A stretch of DNA of 64,000 nucleotides. It comes from CAHJWH01 sp965198905 (GTDB taxonomy: Bacteria > Pseudomonadota > Alphaproteobacteria > Caulobacterales > Caulobacteraceae). The notes beneath the pieces are model-generated. The model was not told where the DNA came from and searched no databases. It was given only the letters and a program-made list of their open reading frames with translations. The stretch is taken from the NCBI GenBank assembly GCA_965198905.1, contig OZ240678.1:1736001-1800000 (forward strand). Reading direction: 5' to 3'. This document shows, piece after piece, positions 50,377 through 57,796 of the stretch (position 1 is its first letter; every line of letters begins with the position of its first letter). The translations under genes and the position numbers were made by a program.

Positions 50377-51360
50377 TTAGCGGGGATGGAGCTCCCGGCG
50401 GAACGGCGCCCAGGGCGAGATGGCCATCACCCGAAGGCTGAACCTGAACGGCTTGACTCGCGCCTTGCCCAAGGCCTGCCGGTCCGCCCAGAACGGCCTC
50501 AGGCCTACGATCGCGGCTCCGTAGGACCGCCATACGGGCTTGAACACGCCCCGCCGGACTGCGCTGCCGAGATAAAGCAGGTTGAACGCCACGTGGTAAG
50601 GCGCGAACAGCCAGAACCATCCCCCAGGCGTGTTCTTCACGAAGGTCCAGATGCGGTTGCGATGGCCGTGGAACATGGTGAAGTCCGAGGTGCGGCCCGA
50701 AATCCCTGAGCCGGCGTGGCGCACCACGGCGCCCGCAACCCTTCGCGAGGCGCCGCCCGTCGCGCGAAGGCGATGGCCGAGGTCCACGTCTTCGCAGTAG
50801 CAGAAGAAGCGCTCGTCGAAGCCGCCGGCGGCCAGGAACGCCTGCCGACGATACAGCGCCGCCGCCCCGCAGGGCGCGAAGATCTCGCCGTCTCCCGGCG
50901 CCTCGGCGGTCGGACGGCCTTCGCCGGCGCGCCAAGCCAGGCCCGCCATGTGCCAGACGTCGCCCAGTCCGTCGAGCACCATCGGGTCGTCCAGCCGTAC
51001 CTGCAGCGAGCCGAAGCTCAACGCCTCGGGGTGGCGCCCTGCGGCGTCCACGAGCGCCGCCAGCCAGCCTCGGTCGGGGATCGCGTCGGGGTTCAACAGC
51101 GCCAGCAGAGGCGAGGTCGCGCCCTGCGCCACCCGGTTGTTCGCCGCCGCGAAGCCGAGATTCCCGCCCATGTCGCGCACCTCGAACCGCGCGTCCGGCA
51201 GGACCAGCCGCGCCACCGAGTCGTCGCGGGAGGCGTTGTCCGCCACCACCGCGTGGAAGTCGGCGAAGTCCTGGGCCGCCAGCGCGTCCACGCAAGGCTG
51301 CAGATAGGCGCCGCTGTCGAAGGCTACGATCACCACGGTAACGAGGGGAGTGGGCGCCAT
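50377..51360 (-). CDS. Glycosyltransferase family 2
   Basis: 327 residues. Nucleotide-sugar-binding start TPLVTVVIVAFDSGAYLQPC with ADNASRDDS, then GGNLGFAAANNRVAQGA, LLALLNPDAIP holding the DxD-equivalent, ALYRRQAFLAAGGFDERFF and YCEDVDLGHRLRATGG. This is the rhamnosyltransferase-like pattern of GT2 enzymes that build surface polysaccharide. It transfers a sugar from a nucleotide donor in the cytoplasm; acceptor unknown. It is divergent from galE, which could supply UDP-sugars. Confidence 0.92.
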   Translation of the reverse strand: MAPTPLVTVVIVAFDSGAYLQPCVDALAAQDFADFHAVVADNASRDDSVARLVLPDARFEVRDMGGNLGFAAANNRVAQGATSPLLALLNPDAIPDRGWLAALVDAAGRHPEALSFGSLQVRLDDPMVLDGLGDVWHMAGLAWRAGEGRPTAEAPGDGEIFAPCGAAALYRRQAFLAAGGFDERFFCYCEDVDLGHRLRATGGASRRVAGAVVRHAGSGISGRTSDFTMFHGHRNRIWTFVKNTPGGWFWLFAPYHVAFNLLYLGSAVRRGVFKPVWRSYGAAIVGLRPFWADRQALGKARVKPFRFSLRVMAISPWAPFRRELHPR

Positions 51361-51466
51361 GCCCGCATGGCTTTAGCCGCCCGTGGCCGCCTTGGGGAGG
51401 GCGCAGGCTTGAGCCCGCCCGCGCCGGCGGCCATAAGCGGTCGGTCGCGTTGGAGGCGGCGCATCC

Positions 51467-52453
51467 GTGAAGACCATCTTCGTCACCGGCGGCGCCGGCT
51501 ATGTCGGCAGCCACTGCTGCAAGGAATTCGCCGCCCAGGGCTGGACGGTGGTGGTCTACGATAACCTCTATCGGGGCTGGCGCGACATGGTGCGCTGGGG
51601 CGATCTGATTGAGGGCGACATCTTGGATCGGGATGCGCTGCATTCGGCCATCGCCCGGGTGAAGCCCGACGTGCTGGCCCACTTCGCCGCCCTCACCTAT
51701 GTGGGAGAGTCGGTCGAGCGTCCCGATCTGTACTACCGCAACAACACGTTGGGCACGTTCAACATCCTGGAGGCGCTACGCGCCAACGGCGTGGACAAGA
51801 TGATCTTCTCCTCCACCGCCGCCACTTATGGGGAGCCGCTGGAAGCCCCCATGCCCGAAACCCACCGCCAGCTGCCCATCAATCCCTACGGCCGCTCCAA
51901 GCTGATGGTGGAGCGGATGATGGCCGACTATGCCGACGCCTACGGCCTACGTTTCGCCTCGCTTCGTTATTTCAACGCGGCCGGGGCCAGCGCGGACCTC
52001 GACATTGGTGAGCGGCACGAGCCTGAGACCCATGTCATCCCTCTGGCGGCGCGGGGCGCTTTGCGCGACGACTACAAGTTCACCATCTTCGGCGACGACT
52101 TCGACACCCGCGACGGCACCTGCGTGCGCGACTATGTGCACGTGAGCGATCTCGGCCGGGCGCACGCGGCGGCGGCGGACTACCTGATGAAGGGCGGCGC
52201 GGCGCAATTCTTCAACCTCGGCACCGGCGAAGGCACCACGGTGAAGGAGATCGCCGACGCCATTGAGAAGGTCTCGGGCAAGCCGCTGCCGCGCACGATC
52301 GGTCCGCGCCGGGAGGGCGATCCGGGGGTGCTCGTGGCTTCCAACGCCCGGGCGCGAGAGGTGCTCGGCTGGATGCCGACCCAATCCTCCATCGACGAGA
52401 TCGTGGCCAGCGCCTGGGCCTGGGCGCAGAAGGACACAGGGTCGGCCCCGTGA
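51467..52453 (+). CDS. galE: UDP-glucose 4-epimerase
   Basis: 328 residues; interconverts UDP-glucose and UDP-galactose with bound NAD. VTGGAGYVGSHCCKEF is the Rossmann loop, VVYDNLYRG contacts the ribose, FSSTAATYGEP has the catalytic Ser/Thr and NPYGRSKLMVERM the Tyr-x3-Lys; LRYFNAAGA and GTCVRDYVHVSDL are standard. GTG start at the position of MKTIFV. Its stop overlaps the next gene start (GTGA), so the small exported protein is coupled to it. Confidence 0.96.
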   Translation: MKTIFVTGGAGYVGSHCCKEFAAQGWTVVVYDNLYRGWRDMVRWGDLIEGDILDRDALHSAIARVKPDVLAHFAALTYVGESVERPDLYYRNNTLGTFNILEALRANGVDKMIFSSTAATYGEPLEAPMPETHRQLPINPYGRSKLMVERMMADYADAYGLRFASLRYFNAAGASADLDIGERHEPETHVIPLAARGALRDDYKFTIFGDDFDTRDGTCVRDYVHVSDLGRAHAAAADYLMKGGAAQFFNLGTGEGTTVKEIADAIEKVSGKPLPRTIGPRREGDPGVLVASNARAREVLGWMPTQSSIDEIVASAWAWAQKDTGSAP

Positions 52454-52848
52454 CGAGCGATCGTCGGTTCGCCACCCTTGTCTTGGCCGCAACGTTGGGC
52501 GCCGGCGGCCTGGCGCACGCCAAGGACACGCACAAGACCAGCACGGCGACCTACACCAGCTTCGACGCCCTCACCGCCACGGTGGTCCGGCCGGACGGGC
52601 GGCGGGGCGTGCTGACGGTCCAGGGCGGCCTCGACGTGAAGGACCCGGCGCTGCATGCGCGGGTCGCCGCGTCCGAGCCGCTGTTGCGCGACGCCTATGT
52701 GCGCGCGCTCAGCGTCTACGCCGGCGGCCTGACGCCGGGGTCGCCCCCCGACGTCGACCAGATCGCCATGCGGCTGCAGCGCGCGACGGACGCGGTGATG
52801 CGGCGCCCCGGCGCGCGCATCCTGGTGGGCACTGTCATCGTCAACTGA
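52450..52848 (+). CDS. Small exported protein of unknown function
   Basis: 132 residues with GTG start overlapping the galE stop by four bases. An N-terminal signal peptide (RRFATLVLAATLGAGGLAHA) indicates periplasmic export. The mature part is basic with RRGVLTVQGGLDVKDPALHA, helices around AYVRALSVYAGGL and the ending GARILVGTVIVN, a layout seen in uncharacterised Caulobacter-type exported proteins of similar size (recalled). Function unknown. Confidence 0.75.
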   Translation: MTSDRRFATLVLAATLGAGGLAHAKDTHKTSTATYTSFDALTATVVRPDGRRGVLTVQGGLDVKDPALHARVAASEPLLRDAYVRALSVYAGGLTPGSPPDVDQIAMRLQRATDAVMRRPGARILVGTVIVN

Positions 52849-52860
52849 GCCCGGCGCCGC

Positions 52861-53148
52861 TCAGCCCGCGGCCGCCTTGTCCATGAAGCGGGCCATCTGC
52901 AGGTCGAGCGCGGTCACGCCGCCGGCGTCATGGGTGGTCAGGGTGACCTGGACCTTGTCGTAGACATTGAACCATTCAGGGTGGTGGTCGAGCCGTTCCG
53001 CCAGCAGGGCGACGCGCGCCATGAAGCCGAAGGCGGCGTTGAAGTCCTTGAAGCGGAAATGCTTGACCAGGGCGTCGCGCCCCTCGGCCGCGCTCCAGCC
53101 GTCCAGCTCCGATACGGCCGCGGCGGCCCCGATCCTCTCCTGCGCCAT
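52861..53148 (-). CDS. phhB: Pterin-4a-carbinolamine dehydratase
   Basis: 95 residues; dehydrates the 4a-hydroxy pterin made by aromatic amino acid hydroxylases so the cofactor can be recycled. The signature is in ERLDHHPEWFNVYDKVQVTL (paired His and Pro-Glu-Trp), with FRFKDFNAAFGFMARVAL before and TTHDAGGVTALDLQMARF after. No phenylalanine hydroxylase gene is adjacent. fahA, a late tyrosine-degradation gene, is 30 kb away, so a shared pathway is plausible but not shown. Confidence 0.95.
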   Translation of the reverse strand: MAQERIGAAAAVSELDGWSAAEGRDALVKHFRFKDFNAAFGFMARVALLAERLDHHPEWFNVYDKVQVTLTTHDAGGVTALDLQMARFMDKAAAG

Positions 53149-53284
53149 GGCTTGCTCCTGCTCGCCGCCGGCTTAGAGGCTGGAGGGCTCCGGGCCAAGC
53201 GGTTCGCTCGCCGGTTGAAGCCGCAGGCTTGGTCTTCGGGAATCGGGCACGCTGGGGCTCGACACTTCCTTGAGGCCCCAGCCG

Positions 53285-53929
53285 ATGCGTTTCCTGTTTC
53301 CGCTCGCCGCGGTCGCCTTGTCCGCGGTCATCGCCACGCCCGTCCTGGCGCAAGACCTTGCTGGCGCCCCCGAGGGGCGGTTCTCGAGCCCGCAGCCAGG
53401 CGGCGGCGACGCTCCGGCCCCCTGGGGACTAGAACGCCACCACGGCCGGGCGCATGATAAGGCCTGCTACGCCCAGGTCCGCACCTCCGCCACTTACGGC
53501 CCCCCGCCCACTGGACCCGAGTACATCTGGCGCGAGGCGCCCGCTCCGCCGGGCGCGCCGGGGCCTGTCTGGTGTCTCACAGTCCAGCCTTTTCCCGCCG
53601 GGCCGGTGATGACGGCGCCGGCGCGGCTCGGCTGGATTCGCGTGCTGTGCGCCGACGACGCCACGCCCGAGCGGGTTTCGCGCCTGCAGCGTCGCCTGCA
53701 TGAGCGCGGCCTCTATAGGGGCGAAATCGACGGCCGCTATGACGAGGACACCGCCGGCGCGGTCCTCGCCTTTCAGCATGAGCGCCATATCGCCCATCGC
53801 GGCTATCTCAGCTACGAGACCATGAGCGCGCTGGAAGGTCCGCCGCCGCGCCGGTTCTACGGCGGGCCGGCGCCCACCACCTTCGAGCGCGGCTATCTCA
53901 CCTGGCCCGGCAAGAGCAACTATTGGTAG
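53285..53929 (+). CDS. Exported peptidoglycan-binding-domain protein
   Basis: 214 residues from ATG 53285. A signal peptide (MRFLFPLAAVALSAVIATPV...LAQ) is followed by a Pro/Gly/Tyr-rich middle with two Cys (DKACYAQ and VWCLTVQ) and a C-terminal PG_binding_1 helix bundle: TPERVSRLQRRLHERGLYRG, EIDGRYDEDTAGAVLAFQHE and GYLSYETMSAL. Probably attached to peptidoglycan in the periplasm; no catalytic domain is visible. Confidence 0.85.
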   Translation: MRFLFPLAAVALSAVIATPVLAQDLAGAPEGRFSSPQPGGGDAPAPWGLERHHGRAHDKACYAQVRTSATYGPPPTGPEYIWREAPAPPGAPGPVWCLTVQPFPAGPVMTAPARLGWIRVLCADDATPERVSRLQRRLHERGLYRGEIDGRYDEDTAGAVLAFQHERHIAHRGYLSYETMSALEGPPPRRFYGGPAPTTFERGYLTWPGKSNYW

Positions 53930-54028
53930 GTCGGGCCTGGCCGGACTGATCCCCGGCCCCCCGCTTGCGTTATAGCCTCGAGGCGTGCAGCTCCTGGCTG
54001 CGCCCGATAATCAGCGAGGCGCGCCGAG

Positions 54029-55294
54029 ATGATCCAGACCGACTCCGTTCCCGGTAAGCCCGGCCTGGCCGTTTCGCCCCTCGCCACGCCCTTTCCCGAG
54101 ATGGGCGAGATCGCAGGCGTCGAAATCGCCACCGCCAAGGCCGGCTTCTACAAGCATGACCGGCCGGACCTGGTGCTTTTCCGCTTCTCCGAGGCTACGG
54201 CCTGCGCCGGCGTCTTCACCCAGAACAAGGTGGGGTCCGCCCCGGTGGACTGGTGCAAGTCCGCGCTGGCCCAGACCCGGGGCGAGGGGCGGGCGCTGGT
54301 GGTCAACGCGGGGTGCGCCAACGCCTTTACCGGAGAGGCCGGCGCCATGGCCACTCAGCGGGTCGCCGACGCGGTCAGCGCCGAGCTCGGCTGCACGTCG
54401 GACGCGGTGATGCAGGCCTCAACCGGCGTGATCGGCGTGGTGCTGGAATACGGCAAGATCCTGAACCGCCTGCAAGAGCTGACCGTGGAGCTCGACCCCG
54501 GCAAGTGGGATGACGCCGCGCGCGCCATCATGACCACCGACACCTTCCCCAAAGGCGCGGTGGAGGAGGCCGAGATCGGCGGGGTGAAGGTGCGGATCGC
54601 CGGGATCGCCAAGGGCTCCGGCATGATCGCCCCGGACATGGCCACCATGCTGGGCTTTGTGGCCACCGACGCCAATCTGACGCCCGCCGTGCTGCATGAC
54701 CTGCTGGTTCGCAGCACCGCGGAGACCTTCAACGCGGTGACGGTGGACGGCGACGCCTCCACCAACGACACGCTGCTGCTGTTCGCCACCGGGCGTTCGG
54801 GCTCGCCCCAGATCACCGATCCGCACGACACCCGCCTGCACGACTTCCGCGACGCGCTGGAGCGCGTGTTGTTGAGCCTGGCGCAGGCCCTGGTGCGCGA
54901 TGGCGAAGGGGCGCGCAAGTTCGTCAAGGTGAGCGTGAGCGGGGCGGCGTCCGCCAGTTCGGCCCGCCGGATCGCCCGCACCATCTGCGAGAGCCCGCTG
55001 GTCAAGACCGCCATCGCCGGCGAGGACGCCAATTGGGGCCGCATCGTCATGGCGGTCGGCCGGGCGGGCGAGCCCATCTCGCGCACGGCCCTGTCGGTGC
55101 GCTTCGGCGATTTGGTGGCGGCCGAGCATGGTGCGGTCTCGCCAACCTATGACGAGGCGGCCATGAGCGCCTACATGACGCGCCCCGAGCTTGAGATCGC
55201 AGTGGATGTCGGCGTCGGCGACGGGGCGGCGGTGATGTGGACCTGTGATCTCACTCACGGCTACATCTCGATCAATGGAGATTACCGGTCCTAG
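54029..55294 (+). CDS. argJ: Bifunctional ornithine/N-acetylglutamate synthase
   Basis: 421 residues; recycles the acetyl group from N-acetylornithine to glutamate in arginine synthesis and may also use acetyl-CoA. The proenzyme cuts itself before Thr206 in APDMATMLGFVATDA, giving alpha and beta chains; KGSGMIAPDM just before and VDGDASTNDTLL just after are hallmarks, and SPLVKTAIAGEDANWGRIVM closes the active site. The start ATG 54029 follows GCGCCGAG. The pcm-like gene comes 82 bases downstream. Confidence 0.97.
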   Translation: MIQTDSVPGKPGLAVSPLATPFPEMGEIAGVEIATAKAGFYKHDRPDLVLFRFSEATACAGVFTQNKVGSAPVDWCKSALAQTRGEGRALVVNAGCANAFTGEAGAMATQRVADAVSAELGCTSDAVMQASTGVIGVVLEYGKILNRLQELTVELDPGKWDDAARAIMTTDTFPKGAVEEAEIGGVKVRIAGIAKGSGMIAPDMATMLGFVATDANLTPAVLHDLLVRSTAETFNAVTVDGDASTNDTLLLFATGRSGSPQITDPHDTRLHDFRDALERVLLSLAQALVRDGEGARKFVKVSVSGAASASSARRIARTICESPLVKTAIAGEDANWGRIVMAVGRAGEPISRTALSVRFGDLVAAEHGAVSPTYDEAAMSAYMTRPELEIAVDVGVGDGAAVMWTCDLTHGYISINGDYRS

Positions 55295-55376
55295 CGGCGC
55301 GGGCCGCGTCCGCATTGCTTTAGGCCGCCTCCGTCACCTATATGCCCTCGGTTTCCTGACGACGGGGTAGGGTGGA

Positions 55377-56024
55377 ATGGCTCTGGATTTCACGGCCGCG
55401 CGCGTGAACATGGTGGAGAACCAGGTCCGCACCAACGACGTGACGGACCTGCCAATCCAGGACGCCATGCGAGTGGTGGCGCGCGAGCACTTCTGCCTAC
55501 CCGGCAAGGCCTATCTCGCCTACGCCGAGTCCTCGATCGAATATGCGCCGGGCTACTATCTCATGGAGCCGCGCGACGTCGCCAAGTTGCTGCAGGCGGT
55601 CTATCCCGAAGCAGGCGAGAGCGCGCTCGCGATCGCGGCGCCTTACGCCGCGGCGCTGCTGGCCAGGATGGACATGCGGGTGACCCTGCGACTGCCGACC
55701 CGACAAGCCGCGGACGCCATGGCGCGCGGGCTGGACGGGCTGGGCGTGAACGTCGTGGTGGGCGACCTGGCGGCGCCGGTCGCCGAGCTCGGCGGGCCCT
55801 ACGACGTCGTGGTGTGCGAGGCTGCGGTGCCGCATGCGCCACAGGCCTGGCGGGACGTGGTCGCCGTCGGCGGCCGGATGGGCGTGGTGGAGCGCGACGG
55901 TCCTGTCGGCAAGGCGCGTCTCTACATGCGCGGCGAGGACGGCCTGCTGGCGCAGCGCGAGGTGTTCGACTCCAGCCCGCATCCGCTGCCGGGCTTTGCG
56001 ACCGCGGCGCGGTTCGTCTTCTGA
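55377..56024 (+). CDS. Divergent protein-L-isoaspartate methyltransferase-like protein
   Basis: 215 residues, ATG after GTAGGGTGG. The N-terminus MVENQVRTNDVTDLPIQDAM and EHFCLPGKAYLAYAESSI match the PCMT family. The SAM-binding loop that should read like VLVVGAGTGYSAALL is replaced by ALAIAAPYAAALLARM, lacking the Gly-rich turn, although VVCEAAVPHAPQAWRDVV and GGRMGVVER remain. Catalysis is therefore doubtful. In related genomes this gene type commonly precedes tolC (recalled), but here the next gene is convergent. Confidence 0.85.
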   Translation: MALDFTAARVNMVENQVRTNDVTDLPIQDAMRVVAREHFCLPGKAYLAYAESSIEYAPGYYLMEPRDVAKLLQAVYPEAGESALAIAAPYAAALLARMDMRVTLRLPTRQAADAMARGLDGLGVNVVVGDLAAPVAELGGPYDVVVCEAAVPHAPQAWRDVVAVGGRMGVVERDGPVGKARLYMRGEDGLLAQREVFDSSPHPLPGFATAARFVF

Positions 56025-56046
56025 TCCGCCCGCGCGGGAGCGGGCT

Positions 56047-57081
56047 TCAGTGGACGGGCGCGACGAAGGGCAGGGCCGCGGTGAAGGCGGTGGTGTAGGC
56101 GGCCCGGTAGTCGAGCGTCCTGGGATAGACGCCCAGGCCTGACGCCATGTCGAAGAAGCGTTTCCAGCTCGCATCGGTCATGGCGCCGATGCCGCCGCTG
56201 GCTGCGTCCCCACCGGTCACGAGCTTGTACTGGCGCATCTTCTCTCGCGCCTGGTCCAGTATGGCCGGCGTCATTTCGGGATTGAGCTTGAGAATGAGCG
56301 CGTCGGCGGGCCGCGGATCGCCCTGCAGGTACTGCTTCCAGCCGAGCGCGCTGGCCTCCACGAAGGCCTGGACCGCCTTAGGATTGGCGCCGATCAGCCG
56401 GTTCGGCGCCAGCACCATGGCCGCATAGCCGGGGTAGCCATCGTCGGCCAGCAGGAAGACGGCCGGCGCGACGCCGGTGGCCTGGCTGATGGTGTAGGGT
56501 TCGGAGGTGACATAACCCTCCTGCACCGCGCGCGGGTCGGCGAGGAAGGGCGCGGCGCTGAAACTGTACTTGCGTACCTGCCCGTCATTCAGGCCGTATC
56601 TAGCCTTCAGCCAGGGCCAGAACGAGGTGATCGCGGCGTCGGCCAGCAGGATCGGATGTTCCTTCAGGTCGGCCAGACTGGTCACGCCCGCGTTCGCGTG
56701 GGCGATAAGCACCTGGGGATCCTTCTGGAACGCGGCCATCACCGCCTTCACCGGCACCTGCTCGGCGGCCAGGTTCATCACCTGAAAGCTGTTGGAGCCG
56801 ATACCCATATCCGCGGCCCCGGTGGCGATCAGCTCAGGCACATTGGCGCTGGGCCCGCCGGGGATGATTCGGACATCGAGGCCGCGCCGAGCGTAGCCGC
56901 CGGTGGCGAGAGCCTCGAAGAAGCCCCCCTGCTCAGCCTCCGCGCGCCAGTCGGTGGCGAACCGGATGGCGGTCCGGCCCGGCGGCTCGACGGGGGCCGA
57001 CGCCTTGGTGCAGGCGCACGGGACGAGCGCGCTTCCGACGATGAGGCTCAGGCCGCTGACGACTTTCGCGATCAAACCCAT
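56047..57081 (-). CDS. NMT1/SsuA-type ABC substrate-binding protein, orphan
   Basis: 344 residues. A hydrophobic signal ends near PCACTK, where a Cys may be lipidated, though the box is not ideal. The mature part has the type II periplasmic binding fold of the NMT1/THI5/TauA group: IRFATDWRAEAEQGGFFEAL, ATGAADMGIGSNSFQVMNLA, TSLADLKEHPILLADAAITS and EGYVTSEPYTISQATG. Ligand is unknown; candidates are pyrimidine thiamine precursors, sulfonates or similar. No permease or transport ATPase gene lies beside it. Confidence 0.9.
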   Translation of the reverse strand: MGLIAKVVSGLSLIVGSALVPCACTKASAPVEPPGRTAIRFATDWRAEAEQGGFFEALATGGYARRGLDVRIIPGGPSANVPELIATGAADMGIGSNSFQVMNLAAEQVPVKAVMAAFQKDPQVLIAHANAGVTSLADLKEHPILLADAAITSFWPWLKARYGLNDGQVRKYSFSAAPFLADPRAVQEGYVTSEPYTISQATGVAPAVFLLADDGYPGYAAMVLAPNRLIGANPKAVQAFVEASALGWKQYLQGDPRPADALILKLNPEMTPAILDQAREKMRQYKLVTGGDAASGGIGAMTDASWKRFFDMASGLGVYPRTLDYRAAYTTAFTAALPFVAPVH

Positions 57082-57183
57082 GCCGTCCAGTCCCCGCTAC
57101 GTCACTTGGCGAGACTAGCCTAAAGCTCGAATGGGCCTAGCAAGATGGGGATTGCTGAACTCGCGCTCACCTCATGCTCGGCC

Positions 57184-57260
57184 TCATCCTGAGCTTGTCG
57201 AAGGACGAGGCCGTGGCGCAGGCGGCGGACGCCTGATCCTTCGACGAGCTCGGAATGAAG
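57184..57260. repeat. Intergenic inverted repeat (REP-like)
   Basis: CCTGAGCTTGTCGAAGGA at 57188-57205 and TCCTTCGACGAGCTCGG at 57237-57253 form an imperfect inverted repeat with a 31-base loop. This gagcttgtcgaagga motif is a well-known dispersed intergenic repeat in alphaproteobacteria (recalled). It sits between the binding-protein promoter and the convergent end of the UrcA-like gene. Confidence 0.75.
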
Positions 57261-57350
57261 CGAATGCTGGCGATTGCGCCTGAATTGTCCCGCTGCGGCG
57301 GCCCGCCGCGAAAACGGCGGCTCTGTCTCCAGAGCCGCCGGCGTTCCCGC

Positions 57351-57635
57351 TCAGCGAAGGCCGATCGGGCGCGCCTGGACAGAATAGGCCGTCTGCTCGA
57401 TCCGGGGTACGACCCGGAGCTGGCGGAGGGCTTCGGAGTAGCTGGCTTCCACGCATGTGGAGTCCACGCCGTCGAGGGCGTCGACGTTGGCGCAGACCTT
57501 CTCCGCAGCGCGGTAGATTTCCGCGCGAACGGCGCGGGGAGTCTTGCCGTCGAGCTTGACGGTGACTTGGTCCTGGGCGTGGGCAGTTCCCACCAAGGCC
57601 AGGGCGAAACCGATGCCGGTAAGTGTGCGTAGCAT
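57351..57635 (-). CDS. UrcA-like small secreted protein
   Basis: 94 residues from ATG 57635 with GGAG about ten bases upstream. Signal peptide MLRTLTGIGFALALVGTAHA, then a small domain with AVRAEIYRAAEKVCANVDAL and STCVEASYSEALRQL: two Cys about 18 residues apart and the R-I/E-x-x-A-A-x-x-V-C pattern of UrcA proteins. Function unknown; periplasmic. A TGC-rich palindrome lies about 125 bases upstream. Confidence 0.7.
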   Translation of the reverse strand: MLRTLTGIGFALALVGTAHAQDQVTVKLDGKTPRAVRAEIYRAAEKVCANVDALDGVDSTCVEASYSEALRQLRVVPRIEQTAYSVQARPIGLR

Positions 57636-57759
57636 TTTGGGAGTCTCCGTGGGTTGGAAAACTCCTCCCTTCACCGCGTCCTTGCTGCGCGGCTGCAGCG
57701 AATTAGGGCTGCGCGCCCTGCTAAATGCAAGTGCCGATGGACGCTCCCGTCCAAGTTTG

Positions 57760-57774
57760 TTGTGCAGTGCAACA
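57760..57774. promoter_or_regulatory. Second TGC-rich palindrome, like the phasin operator
   Basis: TTGTGCAGTGCAACA shares TTGTGCA-N-TGCA with the site upstream of the phasin and lies in the 160-base gap before the UrcA-like gene. If it is a PhaR-type operator it would link that secreted protein to PHA metabolism. One arm has an extra base, so the symmetry is weaker. Confidence 0.4.
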
Positions 57775-57796
57775 TTATTGCGCGCTGCAGCAGCGC

